This document shows positions 5,504 to 6,455 of a stretch of 6,455 bases of DNA, in pieces. The number at the start of each line of letters is the position of its first letter. Position 1 is the stretch's first letter. Where the stretch lies: the NCBI GenBank assembly GCA_963992225.1, contig CAXDTK010000291.1, positions 1 to 6,455 on the forward strand. The letters run 5' to 3'. The notes beneath the pieces were generated by a model, which did not search any database, was not told where the DNA came from, and was given only the letters and a program-made list of their open reading frames with translations. This DNA is from Pelomonas sp963992225. GTDB taxonomy: Bacteria > Pseudomonadota > Gammaproteobacteria > Burkholderiales > Burkholderiaceae_C. A program made the position numbers and the translations under genes.

Positions 5504-5871
5504 GCACGTCAACCATCGAGGCGCTGGCCAGCGCCTGGGCAAGGATTGCCGAGGAAGCGGAATTCCCCGCTGACTACGAGGGGACTGCCACACCACAAGC
5601 GCATCGGGCTAGCGAAGCTATTCAGGAGCAGATTCGGGAGCGCATCGTCGCCACCAACGACATGCGGCTGTTCAGCCTGCTGCACCTGCTGGGTCAGGCG
5701 TCGCTGCGCATGGAGCAAGCGCTGTGGCCGGAGGATTACGAGCGGATGACGCGCGAGGTTGAGGAAGCCCTGCGGCAAGCCACCGACGCCAACGCCAGAT
5801 CGTACACCCACGAAGAAGTGATGCAGGCGATGCAGGAACGCATCGACCGGGCGCGAGACAAGCCATGTTGA
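5500..5871 (+). CDS. Helical soluble hypothetical protein upstream of tnpR
   Basis: This 123-residue acidic protein is predicted to be nearly all helix, with no membrane segment or signal. The frame is open further upstream, but the start at 5500 is supported by AGGAG (5487-5491) eight bases before it and by ATGA overlap with the membrane protein gene. The C-terminal part (about 101-119, SYTHEEVMQAMQERIDRAR) resembles the helical tails of small type II antitoxins of the RelB/Phd type. The rest does not, and no toxin gene follows, so this is only a hint. It ends seven bases inside tnpR, which indicates translational coupling to the resolvase. Family not recognised. Confidence 0.75.
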   Translation: MSTSTIEALASAWARIAEEAEFPADYEGTATPQAHRASEAIQEQIRERIVATNDMRLFSLLHLLGQASLRMEQALWPEDYERMTREVEEALRQATDANARSYTHEEVMQAMQERIDRARDKPC

Positions 5872-6422
5872 TTGGCTATGCGCGCGTCTCGACGCAGGAT
5901 CAGAACCTGGAGCTGCAACGCGAAGCCTTGAGCAAGGCCGGATGTAAAAAGGTCTTCGAGGACAAGGTGAGTGGCACGCGGGCAGACCGGCCTGGCTTGG
6001 CCAAGACGCTCGAAATGCTGCGCGAAGGCGATACTTTGGTCGTCTGGAAGCTCGACCGGCTGGGCCGGTCGGTCAAGCAACTGGTTGATCTGGTCGGCGA
6101 TCTGCACAAGCACGGTGTCCAGTTCAGGAGCCTCACCGACTCCATCGACACCGGCACACCATCCGGGCGGTTCTTCTTCCACGTCATGGCGAGCCTTGCC
6201 GAAATGGAGCGCGAGCTGACCGTCGAGCGCACCCGCGCCGGGCTGGAAGTCGCCAAGCAGCTCGGCCGCAAAGGCGGCCGCAAGCCGAAGATGACCGACA
6301 GCAAGATCGAGTCGGCCAAGAAGCTGCTGGCCAGCGGGGTGCCGCCCAAGGACGTGGCCAAGAACCTCGGCGTGTCCATTCCGACGCTGTACCGCTGGGT
6401 GCCAGCCTCCACGCACGCTTAG
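5865..6422 (+). CDS. tnpR: Serine resolvase TnpR
   Basis: This is the site-specific serine recombinase that resolves transposition cointegrates at res and, in this family, often represses the transposition genes. The 185 residues match Tn21/Tn501-type resolvases. The catalytic domain (1 to about 100) starts MLIGYARVSTQDQN, with nucleophile S9 and R7. WKLDRLGRS gives R65 and R68, the expected active-site arginines. The long dimer helix runs about 103-127 (FFFHVMASLAEMERE), followed by a basic linker GRKGGRKPK and a helix-turn-helix at about 152-178. All key residues are present. The ATG lies seven bases inside the previous gene, with no strong ribosome site, so coupled translation is likely. 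Its stop lies in the right repeat. Being last in an operon and far from tnpA is unusual for the Tn21 branch. Confidence 0.96.
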   Translation: MLIGYARVSTQDQNLELQREALSKAGCKKVFEDKVSGTRADRPGLAKTLEMLREGDTLVVWKLDRLGRSVKQLVDLVGDLHKHGVQFRSLTDSIDTGTPSGRFFFHVMASLAEMERELTVERTRAGLEVAKQLGRKGGRKPKMTDSKIESAKKLLASGVPPKDVAKNLGVSIPTLYRWVPASTHA

Positions 6423-6455
6423 CGTGCTTTATTTTCCGTTTTCTGAGACGACCCC
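6418..6455 (-). repeat. Right terminal inverted repeat (IRR), 38 bp
   Basis: This is a perfect inverted copy of positions 1-38, ending TCTGAGACGACCCC. The tnpR stop codon TAG (6420-6422) lies inside the repeat, at the same internal position as the tnpA stop in the left repeat. No mismatch separates the two ends, which suggests a recently active or intact element. Confidence 0.97.

Larger units (their letters stand above)
1..6455. mobile_element. Complete Tn3-family (Tn21/Tn501-like) transposon
   Basis: The whole window is a single replicative transposon. Its ends are 38-bp perfect inverted repeats beginning GGGG and ending TAAG, the usual length and terminal bases of Tn3-family ends. It encodes a 988-residue Tn3 transposase and a 185-residue serine resolvase, the two enzymes that make and resolve cointegrates. 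Unlike Tn21 or Tn501, where tnpR and tnpA lie side by side, the two genes here sit at opposite ends, both read outward, and about 2.9 kb of accessory DNA separates their start codons. The cargo is an MntA-HepT toxin-antitoxin pair, a broken gene, a cupin gene and three unknown genes. No resistance gene, integron integrase or intact insertion sequence was recognised. The expected 5-bp target duplication lies outside the window. The named isoform cannot be assigned without a database comparison. Confidence 0.95.

Noticed and set aside
4934..5596. 220-codon minus-strand frame opposite the membrane protein
   Set aside because: The translation is rich in Arg, His and Pro with no domain-like pattern, and the plus strand holds a run of coupled genes with ATGA overlaps.
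5736..6416. 226-codon minus-strand frame opposite tnpR
   Set aside because: It is the antisense shadow of a clearly conserved resolvase and has no recognisable protein.

Overview
The window is one complete Tn3-family transposon (Tn21/Tn501 branch), cut exactly at its ends: it opens with GGGG, closes with CCCC, and carries a 38-bp perfect terminal inverted repeat at each edge. No flanking host DNA is present, so host and target-site duplication cannot be read. High GC, the codon use and the close match of TnpA to Tn501/Tn21-type transposases suggest a gamma- or betaproteobacterium (Pseudomonas, Aeromonas, Comamonas or a plasmid shared among them). That host call is inference.

Layout. Left half: tnpA (34-3000, minus strand), reading outward into the left repeat. 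Positions 3001-3158 form a short AT-richer control region. Two sigma70-like promoters lie there exactly antiparallel on the same 34 bp, one for tnpA and one for the toxin-antitoxin operon. Next, on the plus strand, comes an mntA-hepT pair (nucleotidyltransferase antitoxin and HEPN toxin; 3159-3832), then the frameshifted remains of a third operon gene (3829-4021). A lower-GC segment with a small cupin gene (4069-4425) follows, and then a 254-bp stretch without a convincing gene (4426-4679). Last is a tightly overlapping four-gene run (4680-6422): a small basic protein, a four-helix membrane protein, a helical soluble protein and the serine resolvase tnpR, which reads outward into the right repeat.

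How it works together. TnpA would bind the 38-bp ends and form the cointegrate, and TnpR would resolve it at a res site. The res site could not be pinned down. It is not directly upstream of tnpR, because tnpR overlaps the gene before it. The best candidates are 3001-3158 and, less likely, 4426-4679. The MntA-HepT pair should act as an addiction or stabilisation module, and its promoter excludes the tnpA promoter physically. The three genes translationally coupled to tnpR have no function I can recognise and are the least explained part of the element. The cupin segment looks like a later insertion of different base composition.
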